Source: Desulfobacteraceae bacterium
GTDB taxonomy: Bacteria; Desulfobacterota; Desulfobacteria; Desulfobacterales; JAABTS01
Assembly: GCA_011389735.1 (NCBI GenBank)
Contig: JAABTS010000041.1
Location: 1 to 38,434 of the forward strand
Length of the DNA: 38,434 nucleotides
Direction of reading: 5' to 3'
Below the pieces are notes generated by a model. That model was not told the DNA's origin and made no database searches. It worked only from the letters and a program-made list of their open reading frames with translations. Both the position numbers and the translations under genes were made by a program. Shown piece by piece: positions 1-8,476 of this stretch (position 1 is the first letter of the stretch; the number at the start of each line of letters is the position of its first letter).

Positions 1-39
1 CACAGAAAATAAACTTCCCATCTTGCTTGCCTTTTGGCC

Positions 40-106
40 CGTATTCCGTATTGCGTCAAGAGGTGAATATTTCAATATGCAAGCTCTTGACACAACACGG
101 AATACG
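40..106. repeat. long imperfect palindrome (hairpin)
   Basis: Two 23-base arms (40-62 and 84-106) are reverse complements of one another with two mismatches, around a 21-base AT-rich loop. The left arm begins CGTATTCCGT and the right arm ends ACGGAATACG. There is no U-run after it, so it is not a typical intrinsic terminator. It may be a REP/MITE remnant or a processed-RNA hairpin. The pairing is seen directly; the function is unknown. Confidence 0.6.
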
Positions 107-241
107 AACCAAAATTCAGCGAAATATTGGGTAGTTTATTTCCAGCAACCTCCCTAAGAAGTTTTATTTCTGAAAGGCTATAGCACACAGCCGGGTTTCG
201 CCGCAACCTTTCTGTTATCATCAGAAAATTCAAAAAAAATC

Positions 242-400
242 GGCATCCTTCATTTCTTGTTTACAGTTTCGTCAAAATCGAGATCGGGATCGGGATCGGG
301 ATCGGGATCGGGATCGAAATCGTAATAATTCGATACCGATGCCGATTTCGATACCGATTTGGGAAGTGTAAACTATTTATCAGCATTTATGAAAGATGCC
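242..400. repeat. dispersed repeat family A, copy 1 (159 bp, variable hexamer core)
   Basis: This segment is nearly identical to 18161-18307. The ends form an imperfect inverted repeat (GGCATCCTTCAT at the left, ATGAAAGATGCC at the right). Inside, positions 281-322 are seven tandem hexamers (AGATCG, five GGATCG, AAATCG), followed by a small palindromic stretch rich in CGAT. The other copy has five hexamers, which accounts for the whole 12-base length difference. It looks like a MITE-like non-autonomous element or a structured intergenic repeat with an internal microsatellite. No protein is credible here. Confidence 0.8.
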
Positions 401-647
401 AAATTTTTCGTATACTTCGTGGTGCATTTTGAATATAAGCGGCCGGTTATTGAACTAATCCCCAAATCTCAAATCCCGAACCGGGGATACAATGAAATTG
501 GATTTCCGGAAGGCTATATCTCATTATTTTTGCGTACTATTGCAAACACGGCCGCATTTCGGTAATATAGGTTTTCAGGAATTAGATTTCCGTAAAACCT
601 GTATCAGACCGAATATCATTTTTTCAATCCATTGAAAGAGGTGCACC
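401..647. other. intergenic stretch upstream of the amidohydrolase
   Basis: No credible gene. It holds family-C-like end motifs near 500-520 (ATTTCCGGAAGGCTATAT) and 557-597 (AGGTTTTCAGGAAT facing TTTCCGTAAAACCTG), which form a weak inverted repeat. The ribosome-binding site AAAGAGGTG for the next gene lies just before 648. No convincing promoter was recognised. Confidence 0.4.
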
Positions 648-1511
648 ATGAATCCCGGAATTATCGATTTCCATACACATATTTTTTCACGAAGGCTTCG
701 GGAAAACCGCAATTCATATTGTTTACAGGATTCTTGCTTTCGAGTTCTGTATGAATCGCCAAAATCAAAAATGGCCGGCGCAACAGAACTGATCGAAGCC
801 ATGGACGAAAACCATGTCGCTATGTCGGTGGTTTTCGGTTTTCCGTGGCGGGACGGAGATACGTTTAAGCGGGAAAACGATTATATCATGAACGTTACGG
901 CGAAACATCCAAACCGGCTTATCGGATTCGCATGTTTCGATCCTTTTCACGAGGACGCGCCGGCCGAAGCGGAACGATGTTTGAGGGCAGGGCTTAAAGG
1001 AGTCGGGGAACTGGCGTTTTACGATTCGGATATAAGCTCCGACGTACTGGATCGCCTTGCTCCTATCATGGGAGCGGCTCTGAATACGGGAACACCTGTC
1101 TTGATCCATACAAACGAACCTGTCGGCCATCGATATCCGGGAAAATCTCCGAACACGCTCCAGGGAATATATGCGCTTGTCCTTGGATTCCCGGAAAATA
1201 AAATCGTGCTGGCGCACTGGGGCGGCGGGATTCTATTTTATGAATTATTGAAACGGGAAGTGTCCGAAGCGTTTAAAAACGTATATTTCGATACGGCGGC
1301 GTCTCCGTTTTTGTATCACCCCAAAATTTACAAAATCGTCAACGATATCGGCGGGCTGGATAAAATCCTGTTCGGCAGCGATTATCCGCTCATCAAACCG
1401 GAACGATATTTCCGGGAATTTGAAACCGCCGGATTGACCGGAGATGAAATTGTCCGGATCTCCGAGACCAACGCGGCCTCACTTTTGAACCTGAGCCATG
1501 ATCAGATCTGA
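648..1511 (+). CDS. amidohydrolase family (TIM-barrel metal-dependent hydrolase)
   Basis: A 287-residue protein of the amidohydrolase-2 family, soluble and cytoplasmic. It has the family's metal-ligand pattern: an N-terminal FHTHIF motif (H9, H11), H154 in LIHTNE, H190 in LAHWGGG, and D245 in FGSDYPL near the C-terminus, as expected for a (beta/alpha)8 barrel binding one or two metals. Family members hydrolyse or decarboxylate small organic substrates; the substrate cannot be told from sequence. The start at 648 is supported by AAAGAGGTG at a suitable distance. The gene's 3' end overlaps the convergent gene at 1502-2194 by 10 bases, and there is no terminator between them. It appears monocistronic. 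Confidence 0.85.
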   Translation: MNPGIIDFHTHIFSRRLRENRNSYCLQDSCFRVLYESPKSKMAGATELIEAMDENHVAMSVVFGFPWRDGDTFKRENDYIMNVTAKHPNRLIGFACFDPFHEDAPAEAERCLRAGLKGVGELAFYDSDISSDVLDRLAPIMGAALNTGTPVLIHTNEPVGHRYPGKSPNTLQGIYALVLGFPENKIVLAHWGGGILFYELLKREVSEAFKNVYFDTAASPFLYHPKIYKIVNDIGGLDKILFGSDYPLIKPERYFREFETAGLTGDEIVRISETNAASLLNLSHDQI

Positions 1512-2194
1512 TTGATCCGCATCATCAGAGGCCTCAAAGATTCCAGAAGCGGCTGAATCCGCGTTCGATGCTCCGGAGGAATCATCCAGACACCGGCCGA
1601 ATGATTCGGGATGATATTTTTTTGATGATATTCGCCCCTTGAATAGTCATCGACGGTTCCGGAATCGGTCAACATGACGACAACATCGCTTAAATTCCCG
1701 TAGCCGCCTTTTTGATCCGCGTGTTCGACGCACTGATAAAAAATATCGTTTACGGTTACAGTGAAGTCGTCCATTTCCGCATATCCCTTTTCGGAACAGT
1801 TTTTACGCGAAGACATGGACCGGCATGCGAAAGGCCGGTCAGGATAGATTGCGCACAGGTTCGATTCAAGAAAGGGGCAATTTCCCCAGTCCGGATTGTT
1901 TTCAGATTCAGGAACGTCTTCGCCGTTTATGCACAACATGGCGATTTGATTGGTCGTTGCGGAAGGAATAAATCTGTTCCGGCTCTGGTTCCGCCGGGCT
2001 TTGGCGATCAAATCAAACCGCCCGGCTTCGTTCAGGCCCCGGACGATTTTAAATCCTTCCAGGGTGGTCAAGGCTACATTGATCGTGCAGCAATGAGCGC
2101 AACCGGGAACGCAAGCCGTTGTCAAACCGGACGAAAACCTGTCGTAAATCGAATATAAATCATCCAGAACAGAAGCCGATGGGTTCAGGGACAT
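1502..2194 (-). CDS. YkgJ-type cysteine cluster protein
   Basis: A 230-residue protein with the cysteine-rich pattern of the YkgJ/Fli-B (CxxxCxxCC) family: CVPGCAHCC at residues 28-36, then CPFL, then LCAIYPDRPFACR and a further Cys. The family is thought to bind a metal, zinc or an iron-sulfur cluster, through these cysteines; no reaction is established. The start is set by AAGGAG just upstream (minus strand). The C-terminal half, from about residue 150, has no motif I recognise. It overlaps the amidohydrolase tail to tail by 10 bases, so the two transcripts would be antisense to each other at their ends. Confidence 0.8.
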   Translation of the reverse strand: MSLNPSASVLDDLYSIYDRFSSGLTTACVPGCAHCCTINVALTTLEGFKIVRGLNEAGRFDLIAKARRNQSRNRFIPSATTNQIAMLCINGEDVPESENNPDWGNCPFLESNLCAIYPDRPFACRSMSSRKNCSEKGYAEMDDFTVTVNDIFYQCVEHADQKGGYGNLSDVVVMLTDSGTVDDYSRGEYHQKNIIPNHSAGVWMIPPEHRTRIQPLLESLRPLMMRINQI

Positions 2195-2467
2195 AATTTC
2201 TCCTTTTTCAGTTCGTTCAATCCGCCATTAAACCGGATTCATTTTAAAAGCGCAACTCTTGATATTGTAAAATCCTTTCTTTGCTTGTAATTTTTTATTC
2301 GCTTCCCTATAATAATCCACAGTCGGCGGAGGCGGACGCCTTTTCAAAAACAGGCTTGTTTGAATTGTTCCGGCGTTGCCCTGTAATATATCAATATATA
2401 GTTTTTGGGGAAATTTAATTTCTGAAAACCTGTAGTCCAAAAAAATATTCTGATTGGGAGATCCCGC
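2195..2467. other. divergent intergenic region between YkgJ-type gene and signalling operon
   Basis: This 273-base gap separates divergent genes and should hold promoters for both, but none was recognised confidently. It is AT-rich near 2380-2440 and contains one family-C-like end motif (AATTTCTGAAAACCTGTAG) around 2417-2435. Short open frames here show no protein-like features. Confidence 0.35.
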
Positions 2468-3688
2468 ATGAATAAACCTATTAAATCGATTAACCGTATA
2501 GGCTTCTTGTTTTTCAGCCTGCTTGTTTTGACAGGCTTAATCGCATCGCCGGCCATATCCGAAGGCGGAGACAGGTTCGTCAAACCTGTCCGGATAGGTT
2601 TGACGGCTGAATACGGACTGAAAAACAGCTTTTCGGCTCAGGCTGTGGAAATGGGAATACGCGTTGCAATGGATGAAATCGAGACAGCCGGTGGTGTTCT
2701 CGGGGGAAGGCCCTTTGCTCTGGAGGTTCGGGACGACCGGTCCGTGCCGGCCCGGGCGATCCGTAACGTTCGTGAATTCGCCGGCATGGAGGATCTGGTT
2801 GCGGTTTTTGGCGCCCGGTTCAGTCCCGTGCTAATCGAACTTGCACCGGCGGTTCATGAAATCGGCATGATTTTGCTCGACCCGTGGGCGTCGGCGGACG
2901 GAGTCACGAACCATCAATATAAACCCAGCTATACGTTCCGGCTATCCCTCAAGGACAGCCTGGCCATGCCCGCCATGCTTTTCCATGCTGAAAAAAAAGG
3001 GCTTAAAAAGACCGGCCTGCTGCTTCCGAACACCGCATGGGGCCGAAGCAATATCCATGCTGCGGAAGCCTATGCCGCCAAACATGAAAAAATCCGAATC
3101 GTAAGATCCCGATGGTACAACTGGGGCGATAAAACTTTGATAGAGCTTTACGAAGATTTGCTGCATTCAGGAGCTCAGGCCGTCGTTCTGGTGGCCAATG
3201 ATCGTGAAGGAAGCATACTGTTGAATGAAATGGCGGCGCTTCCCCCGGAAAAATGTTTACCGGTGCTTTCCCATTGGGGCGTTACCGGAGGCCGGTTTTT
3301 CGAAAAAACCCGCAAGGCTCTAAAAAAAATCGATTTTTCGGTGGTTCAGACTTTCAGTTTCTTCAAGGCCGATCCTGAACGGAGGGCGCGATTTATGGCC
3401 ACTGCAAAGAAATTGTATTCCATAGAACGATTTGAAGAAATTAAGGCGCCGGTCGGCGTGGGCCACGCCTATGATCTGACGCATCTTCTGGCCCGGGCCG
3501 TTGAAAAGGCCGGGACCACGGATCGATCGGCCGTTCGGGACGCACTGGAGCATTTGGGGCCTTACAAAGGGCTTGTAGCTGATCTCGAAAGGCCCTTTAC
3601 ACCTGAAAACCATGACGCACTGGGCCTCGAATCCGTATTTATGGCCGAATACCGGGAGGATGGAGTGATCGTTCCGGTTTCAAAGTAA
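2468..3688 (+). CDS. periplasmic substrate-binding protein (Leu/Ile/Val-binding type)
   Basis: A 406-residue protein of the type I periplasmic binding fold (Peripla_BP_6, branched-chain amino acid/amide class). An N-terminal signal peptide (about residues 1-31, hydrophobic core FLFFSLLVLTGLIA) directs export. The body shows typical class signatures: VRIGLTAEYG at the start of the mature domain, then GGVLGGRPFALEVRDD, and a late VGVGHAYDLTHLLARAVEKAG segment. GGGAG lies upstream of the start. No permease or ATPase follows; instead a hybrid histidine kinase starts 30 bases downstream. The likely role is therefore ligand sensing for the kinase rather than transport. The ligand is unknown. Confidence 0.85.
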   Translation: MNKPIKSINRIGFLFFSLLVLTGLIASPAISEGGDRFVKPVRIGLTAEYGLKNSFSAQAVEMGIRVAMDEIETAGGVLGGRPFALEVRDDRSVPARAIRNVREFAGMEDLVAVFGARFSPVLIELAPAVHEIGMILLDPWASADGVTNHQYKPSYTFRLSLKDSLAMPAMLFHAEKKGLKKTGLLLPNTAWGRSNIHAAEAYAAKHEKIRIVRSRWYNWGDKTLIELYEDLLHSGAQAVVLVANDREGSILLNEMAALPPEKCLPVLSHWGVTGGRFFEKTRKALKKIDFSVVQTFSFFKADPERRARFMATAKKLYSIERFEEIKAPVGVGHAYDLTHLLARAVEKAGTTDRSAVRDALEHLGPYKGLVADLERPFTPENHDALGLESVFMAEYREDGVIVPVSK

Positions 3689-3717
3689 CCGGCGATTTAC
3701 TTGCGGCGTTTCGGAAT

Positions 3718-6700
3718 ATGATTGAAAGAATCCGTAAATCCTTTGTTATCAAGGCCGGTATTGCCGCGGCGTCTCTTGCGTTGACGGTTGCGGTCGGCGC
3801 CGGCGCGCTTTCGTATTATGTCACCCGAACCCAGTTGATCCGGCTTCTTCACAATGAAATGGACAGCCGGGCTCGCGTTATCGCGGTACATCTGGAAAAC
3901 GAATTGGAAAATATTTCGGACACCCTCGCCGATATGGCTCAAAACACCCTGTTCGCCAATGCGCTTGCGGACAGCGGCGGAAGGGATTATTATTTAAGGC
4001 CTTTTCTAACCAGTTTCAAACGGGTGGGAAATGTTCCGGTGCGGGTCGTTTTGAGCGATTTCGCAGGCCATGCCCTGGTGGGCAATGTGGACAATTCTTT
4101 TTTACCCATGCATCCCGACATGCTTAAGAAAGCTGTGAATTCGGGAAAACCTCAATTTTCAGTCCGGCCAATAGACGGCCGGTTCGTAATGACCCTCGCC
4201 TGGCCGGTCTTGTACGCCAACACGGGGTTGCCCGAAGGGTCGCTGGCGTACCAGTTCATGCTGTACGATTTGATAAATGACATTTTCAAGCTGGAGCAGG
4301 ATCAAAATTTTCGAATCCGTTTCAATTTCAAGAAAGAAAACGAAGCATACACCATCCTTAACGGAGATCCGCCGCCCGATTCGGCTTTGTTTCGAAAGAC
4401 AACACTTGCTATGCCGCCGGTTTTGAAGCCTTTGCTTACCTCGGTGGAAGTCTGGGAAAACAAATCCCGCCTGACCTCCGACCTGAACCGCCTGGCCCTG
4501 GGTTATATTCTGATTTACGGAGTCGGGTTGTGTGTCATTGTCCCGGTGAGTCTTCTCGGAGCCTGGTGGATATTGAAGCGCCTCAGATCTCTTGAAGCGG
4601 TGGCTCGAAACGTGGTGGAAACGAAATCACCGGCGCAGCGATTCCCGGAAAGCGGCGGAGATGAAATTGCAAGGCTCGGACAGGCCTTCAACCATATGCT
4701 CGACGAACTCGACAAAGCATATCAGTCGCTCAAACACGAAAAGATCCGGGAAATGAAACTTCAATCGGAACGGTTCCGGAGGGTGCTTTCAGCCACTCTG
4801 GAAGGTTTCGTCAGGATCGATATGGATTCCGGAATCATCGAAGAAGTGAACGAGTCTTTTTGCAGAATCACCCAGACTGAACCGGCTGAATGCGTCAACC
4901 TTCCGGCTCCGGATTTTCTTGACGGGATACTCGAACGCGCCGAATCCCTTCTTGAATCGACGGCATGGTCGGAGGAAAAGGAAATTCTAGGTTCCCGGGG
5001 CGGCGCCGTTACCCTGCTCATACATTGCAGCATGGATATCGATGAAACCGGAAAACGTCAAATCGTGGCTTTTCTAACCGACATCACGGACCGAAAAAAA
5101 GCTGAAATCGAACTGCGTATCGCCAAAGAGGCCGCTGAAAGAGCGACTAACGCGAAAAGCGAATTTCTAGCGAATATGAGTCATGAAATCAGAACGCCCA
5201 TGAACGCGATTATAGGTCTGTCCTATCTGGCCATGAAGAGCGGGTTACATCCCAAACAGCGCGACTATCTGATTAAAATCCAGGCGTCGGCCGATTCTTT
5301 GATGGGAATTATCAACGATATTCTTGATTTTTCAAAAATCGAAGCCGGCCGCCTGGATCTTGAAAATATCGATTTCAATATCCATCTGGTCATGGATCAA
5401 TTATTCAACGTGCTGGCGCTCAGCGCTTACGAAAAAAACGTTGAATTGATCATTTATCCGCCTGGATGCGGTTTGGAAATATTAAAAGGAGATCCGCTTC
5501 GGTTGAAACAGGTTCTGACGAACCTCATTTCAAACGCAGTCAAATTTACCGAAGAAGGCGAAATATCGGTTCGAACGGATCTGGACGAACGTTTTGAAGA
5601 TCGTGTTCGATTGCGTTTTAAAATCGAGGACACGGGAATCGGGATACCTCCCGAAAAACTTCCGCTTTTGTTCACCGCCTTTACCCAGGCCGACGGTTCG
5701 ACCACAAGAAGATACGGCGGCACGGGACTCGGTTTGGCCATTTCAAAACGAATCGTGGAAATGATGAATGGAACCATCGAAGCCTCAAGTGAATCCGGAA
5801 AAGGCAGCGTTTTTACTTTCACGGCGGAATTCGGCTTCGAACCTCACCGGATTGAAGATGTTTGCGCGCCGCTTCCCGATGAGCTTATCGGTCTTGACGT
5901 CCTGGCGGCGGATCTCAGCCCTGCTGTTTGCGAATCCCTGAAAATAATGCTGGAATCGCTCGCCTGCCGGGTGACCACCGTATCCGATACGGAAAAGGCG
6001 ATTCATGCGATTCGATACGGTTCCCATGACCTTGTGATCATGGACGTGAACATGGATCAGGGAAACGATGAATTTGCAGGGGATTTTTTCAAATCCGACG
6101 GGTCGTCCGTTCAAGCCCCCCGGATTATCATGGTGACCCGTTATGGAAGGGAAGATATCTTCGATTATAAGGAAAAATGGCGAATAGACGGCTTTTTGAT
6201 CAAGCCGTTGACGATCCGGCAGTTGCGTGAAAAAATTCTTGAAGTTTTCGGAGAAACCGCAAACTCACCGGAGTTATCGGATACGGGCGAATCCGCGGCT
6301 CCCGGCAACCGCTTTCCGAGCATCCGAGCTCTGCTGGTGGAGGATAATCCCATCAATCGCGAGGTCGCCGCCGAATTGCTGGATCAAATCGGCGTTACCG
6401 TGGATTACGCGGAATCAGGCGTCAAAGCCCTGGAAATACTACTGGATACAGATCAAACCGCCCCGTTCGACATCATTTTCATGGACGTGCAAATGCCTGA
6501 AATGGATGGTTTTGAAACCACACGGCGAATCAGAAAAGATCATCGCTATAAAGCGATTCCTATTATCGCCATGACCGCTTACGCCATGCGCGGAGATCGG
6601 GAAAAATGCCTCGAAGCCGGTATGAACGACTATTTGCCGAAACCGGTGGATGCGCAACAACTGTATGCCGTGCTTAAAAACCGGCTTCCGGCTCATATCC

Positions 6701-7371
6701 CGCGTTTATCCGGTGAAGCGCCGGGAAAAAAGACTTCCGGCCGCCCGGCCGCCGGACCGCCGGGGCTGAACATCGACTCCGCCCTGAACCGAATAGCGGG
6801 CAATCAAAAGCTGTATCAAAATCTGATCCAATTATTCCTGAAAAATTATTCAGACGGCGTTGAACGGATCGAAACCGCTTTATACAATGGAAACTTAGAG
6901 GGCGCCGAAAACATCGTTCATTCAATCAAAGGCGTCGCCGGGAATATCGGAGCCGACCGGCTTCGGAACGTCGCTGAAATATTTGAAACCGACCTCCGGA
7001 AAAGCCGCATCATAGATGTCAAAAGCGCAGAAAAGCCTTTGGCGGATATCGGCTCCGCCCTGAACGACGCCATAGCTTCGGCAGGCGAGTATATTCGGAT
7101 GTCGGAAACGCCTCGACCCCAAAAATCCGGGCGGCGGAACCGCCATATTTCATTTGACGATATCGCCCCGCTGATAGATAAAATGCGCGTGCATTTAACA
7201 GAAGGGGATTTTGAGGCCGTCGAAACGGGGAAAAGTATTCAGGAACGTTTGAGAAACACACGGTCTGCCGAAGACGCCGATCTGCTAATGAACGCCGTGG
7301 ATAATTTAGACTATGCAAATGCATTGACATTTCTTGACGCCATTTATAAAAAGCTGAGTAATGATGGATGA
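3718..7371 (+). CDS. hybrid sensor histidine kinase (HAMP-PAS-HisKA-HATPase-REC-REC-Hpt)
   Basis: A 1217-residue inner-membrane phosphorelay kinase. Membrane segments at about 10-35 and 262-288 enclose a ~225-residue periplasmic sensor. HAMP is at about 290-345 and PAS at about 355-470. The dimerisation domain has H489 in SHEIRTPMN. The ATPase has the N box (N602-N606), DTGIGIP (638-644) and GTGLGL (668-673). The first receiver (about 725-840) keeps D776 and K829 but has AAD where the acidic pair is usual, so it may be a pseudo-receiver. The second (about 870-985) is complete: E875/D876, D923, K975. The Hpt domain carries H1068 in HSIKG. Residues 1130-1217 are helical and unassigned. It lies between a binding protein and a diguanylate cyclase, suggesting a periplasmic signal relayed to c-di-GMP. 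Confidence 0.93.
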   Translation: MIERIRKSFVIKAGIAAASLALTVAVGAGALSYYVTRTQLIRLLHNEMDSRARVIAVHLENELENISDTLADMAQNTLFANALADSGGRDYYLRPFLTSFKRVGNVPVRVVLSDFAGHALVGNVDNSFLPMHPDMLKKAVNSGKPQFSVRPIDGRFVMTLAWPVLYANTGLPEGSLAYQFMLYDLINDIFKLEQDQNFRIRFNFKKENEAYTILNGDPPPDSALFRKTTLAMPPVLKPLLTSVEVWENKSRLTSDLNRLALGYILIYGVGLCVIVPVSLLGAWWILKRLRSLEAVARNVVETKSPAQRFPESGGDEIARLGQAFNHMLDELDKAYQSLKHEKIREMKLQSERFRRVLSATLEGFVRIDMDSGIIEEVNESFCRITQTEPAECVNLPAPDFLDGILERAESLLESTAWSEEKEILGSRGGAVTLLIHCSMDIDETGKRQIVAFLTDITDRKKAEIELRIAKEAAERATNAKSEFLANMSHEIRTPMNAIIGLSYLAMKSGLHPKQRDYLIKIQASADSLMGIINDILDFSKIEAGRLDLENIDFNIHLVMDQLFNVLALSAYEKNVELIIYPPGCGLEILKGDPLRLKQVLTNLISNAVKFTEEGEISVRTDLDERFEDRVRLRFKIEDTGIGIPPEKLPLLFTAFTQADGSTTRRYGGTGLGLAISKRIVEMMNGTIEASSESGKGSVFTFTAEFGFEPHRIEDVCAPLPDELIGLDVLAADLSPAVCESLKIMLESLACRVTTVSDTEKAIHAIRYGSHDLVIMDVNMDQGNDEFAGDFFKSDGSSVQAPRIIMVTRYGREDIFDYKEKWRIDGFLIKPLTIRQLREKILEVFGETANSPELSDTGESAAPGNRFPSIRALLVEDNPINREVAAELLDQIGVTVDYAESGVKALEILLDTDQTAPFDIIFMDVQMPEMDGFETTRRIRKDHRYKAIPIIAMTAYAMRGDREKCLEAGMNDYLPKPVDAQQLYAVLKNRLPAHIPRLSGEAPGKKTSGRPAAGPPGLNIDSALNRIAGNQKLYQNLIQLFLKNYSDGVERIETALYNGNLEGAENIVHSIKGVAGNIGADRLRNVAEIFETDLRKSRIIDVKSAEKPLADIGSALNDAIASAGEYIRMSETPRPQKSGRRNRHISFDDIAPLIDKMRVHLTEGDFEAVETGKSIQERLRNTRSAEDADLLMNAVDNLDYANALTFLDAIYKKLSNDG

Positions 7372-8287
7372 AATGACCGCCTCAAAACAAAAAATCCTTA
7401 TCGTGGATGACGAACCGCAAAACATTAAGATTCTTGGAGAAGCCCTGAAGCTTTTCTATCAGCTATTCATCGCGGTAAACGGAAAAACCGCGATTGATCT
7501 CGCCCAAAGCAAAAAGCCGGATTTGATCCTTCTGGATATTATGATGCCCGGAATGAACGGCTATGAAGTGCTGCATGAATTGAAAACCGATGACAGGACA
7601 TCAAACATCCCTGTTATTTTCATTACCGCCCGCAACACGGAAGAGGACGAAGCCAGGGGCCTTGAGACCGGCGCTGTCGATTATATTGTGAAACCGTTCA
7701 GTATCCCCATTGTAAAGGCGAGAGTGAAAACACATCTGGAATTGAAACGCCATCGGGATACACTCGAATATTACGCAATGTACGACGGGCTTACCGGCGT
7801 TTTCTCTCGAAGACGATTCGACGAACTCCTGCTGTCCGAATGGAACCGATGTATACGAAACCGCCTGCCGATTTCGCTGATCATGATCGATATCGACCAT
7901 TTTAAGTTATATAACGATAATTACGGACATCCGGCCGGCGATATATGTCTCAAACGCGTTGCGGAACAGTTGAACTCCGTGCTTAAACGTTCATCCGATT
8001 TTCTGGCGAGGTACGGCGGAGAAGAATTCGTTTCTTTGCTGGCCGGAAGTAATTTAACGGATGCAAAAACCATGGGCCGACTGATGCTCGACTCTGTTCA
8101 CGACCTGAATATCCCTCATGAATACTCGCCTGTTTCCGACAGAATCACGATCAGCATGGGGATTTCCGTCATGAATCCGAAACAGGATATCCCGGCGTCA
8201 AAAATTGTCAAAACCGCCGATGAAATGCTGTATGAGTCCAAAGCCGCCGGAAGAAACCGTTTTCAGGTGTCTAAAAGTAGCGACTGA
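7361..8287 (+). CDS. response regulator with diguanylate cyclase output (REC-GGDEF)
   Basis: A 308-residue protein. An N-terminal receiver (about 9-125) has the acidic pocket VDDE, the phosphorylatable D59 in LLDIMMPG and a KPF lysine. The GGDEF domain (about 140-305) contains an active GGEEF signature (219-223) and an inhibitory-site RxxD (R210-D213) exactly five residues before it, so product inhibition by c-di-GMP is likely. It would make c-di-GMP from two GTP when phosphorylated. Its start overlaps the end of the kinase gene by 11 bases; ATG at 7361 or 7364 are equally possible. The stop codon falls inside the left end of a family-B repeat, so the last few residues are repeat-derived. Confidence 0.92.
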   Translation: MMDEMTASKQKILIVDDEPQNIKILGEALKLFYQLFIAVNGKTAIDLAQSKKPDLILLDIMMPGMNGYEVLHELKTDDRTSNIPVIFITARNTEEDEARGLETGAVDYIVKPFSIPIVKARVKTHLELKRHRDTLEYYAMYDGLTGVFSRRRFDELLLSEWNRCIRNRLPISLIMIDIDHFKLYNDNYGHPAGDICLKRVAEQLNSVLKRSSDFLARYGGEEFVSLLAGSNLTDAKTMGRLMLDSVHDLNIPHEYSPVSDRITISMGISVMNPKQDIPASKIVKTADEMLYESKAAGRNRFQVSKSSD

Positions 8288-8400
8288 ACGAAAAGTCTCA
8301 AAATACGGCTCTAAGCGGGTTTGCAACCCGCGTCTACCCTCTCGCGGCAAACGGGGATTGCAAATCCCCTTGGAGCGTAAGGAGGTTTTCGTTCAGCCAC
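8280..8400 (+). repeat. dispersed repeat family B, copy 1
   Basis: One of six copies of an about 85-126 bp element. The ends are near-inverted repeats (GCGACTGAACGAAAAG at the left, TTTTCGTTCAGCCAC at the right). Inside are two hairpins: AGCGGGTTTGCAACCCGC and GGGGATTGCAAATCCCC. Related copies are at 11642-11753, 14067-14186, 21136-21261 (inverted), 27150-27271 (inverted) and 37086-37170 (left-truncated). This copy supplies the stop codon of the upstream cyclase gene. It is probably a MITE-like or REP-like non-autonomous element. Confidence 0.85.
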
Positions 8401-8476
8401 CAAATAAAAAAAGAGAGCCGCTCGTTTTCAAAAGGTGTTCATGAAAGGCGGCGTAATCAGAAAAAGGATTTATTAA

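Noticed and set aside
281-322. Hexamer tract considered as a CRISPR or protein-binding array
   Set aside because: Units are only 6 bases with no spacers; it is a microsatellite inside repeat A.
359-565. Plus-strand 68-codon frame after the family-A repeat
   Set aside because: It starts inside the repeat, has no ribosome-binding site and no protein-like pattern; the frame is the result of low-stop AT-rich DNA.
1842-1880. tRNA-like TTCGATT loop
   Set aside because: It lies within the YkgJ-type gene and no acceptor or anticodon stem could be drawn.
8305-8380. Family-B hairpins considered as a riboswitch or terminators of each gene
   Set aside because: They occur in both orientations in front of or behind unrelated genes and lack U-runs; a dispersed repeat explains them better.
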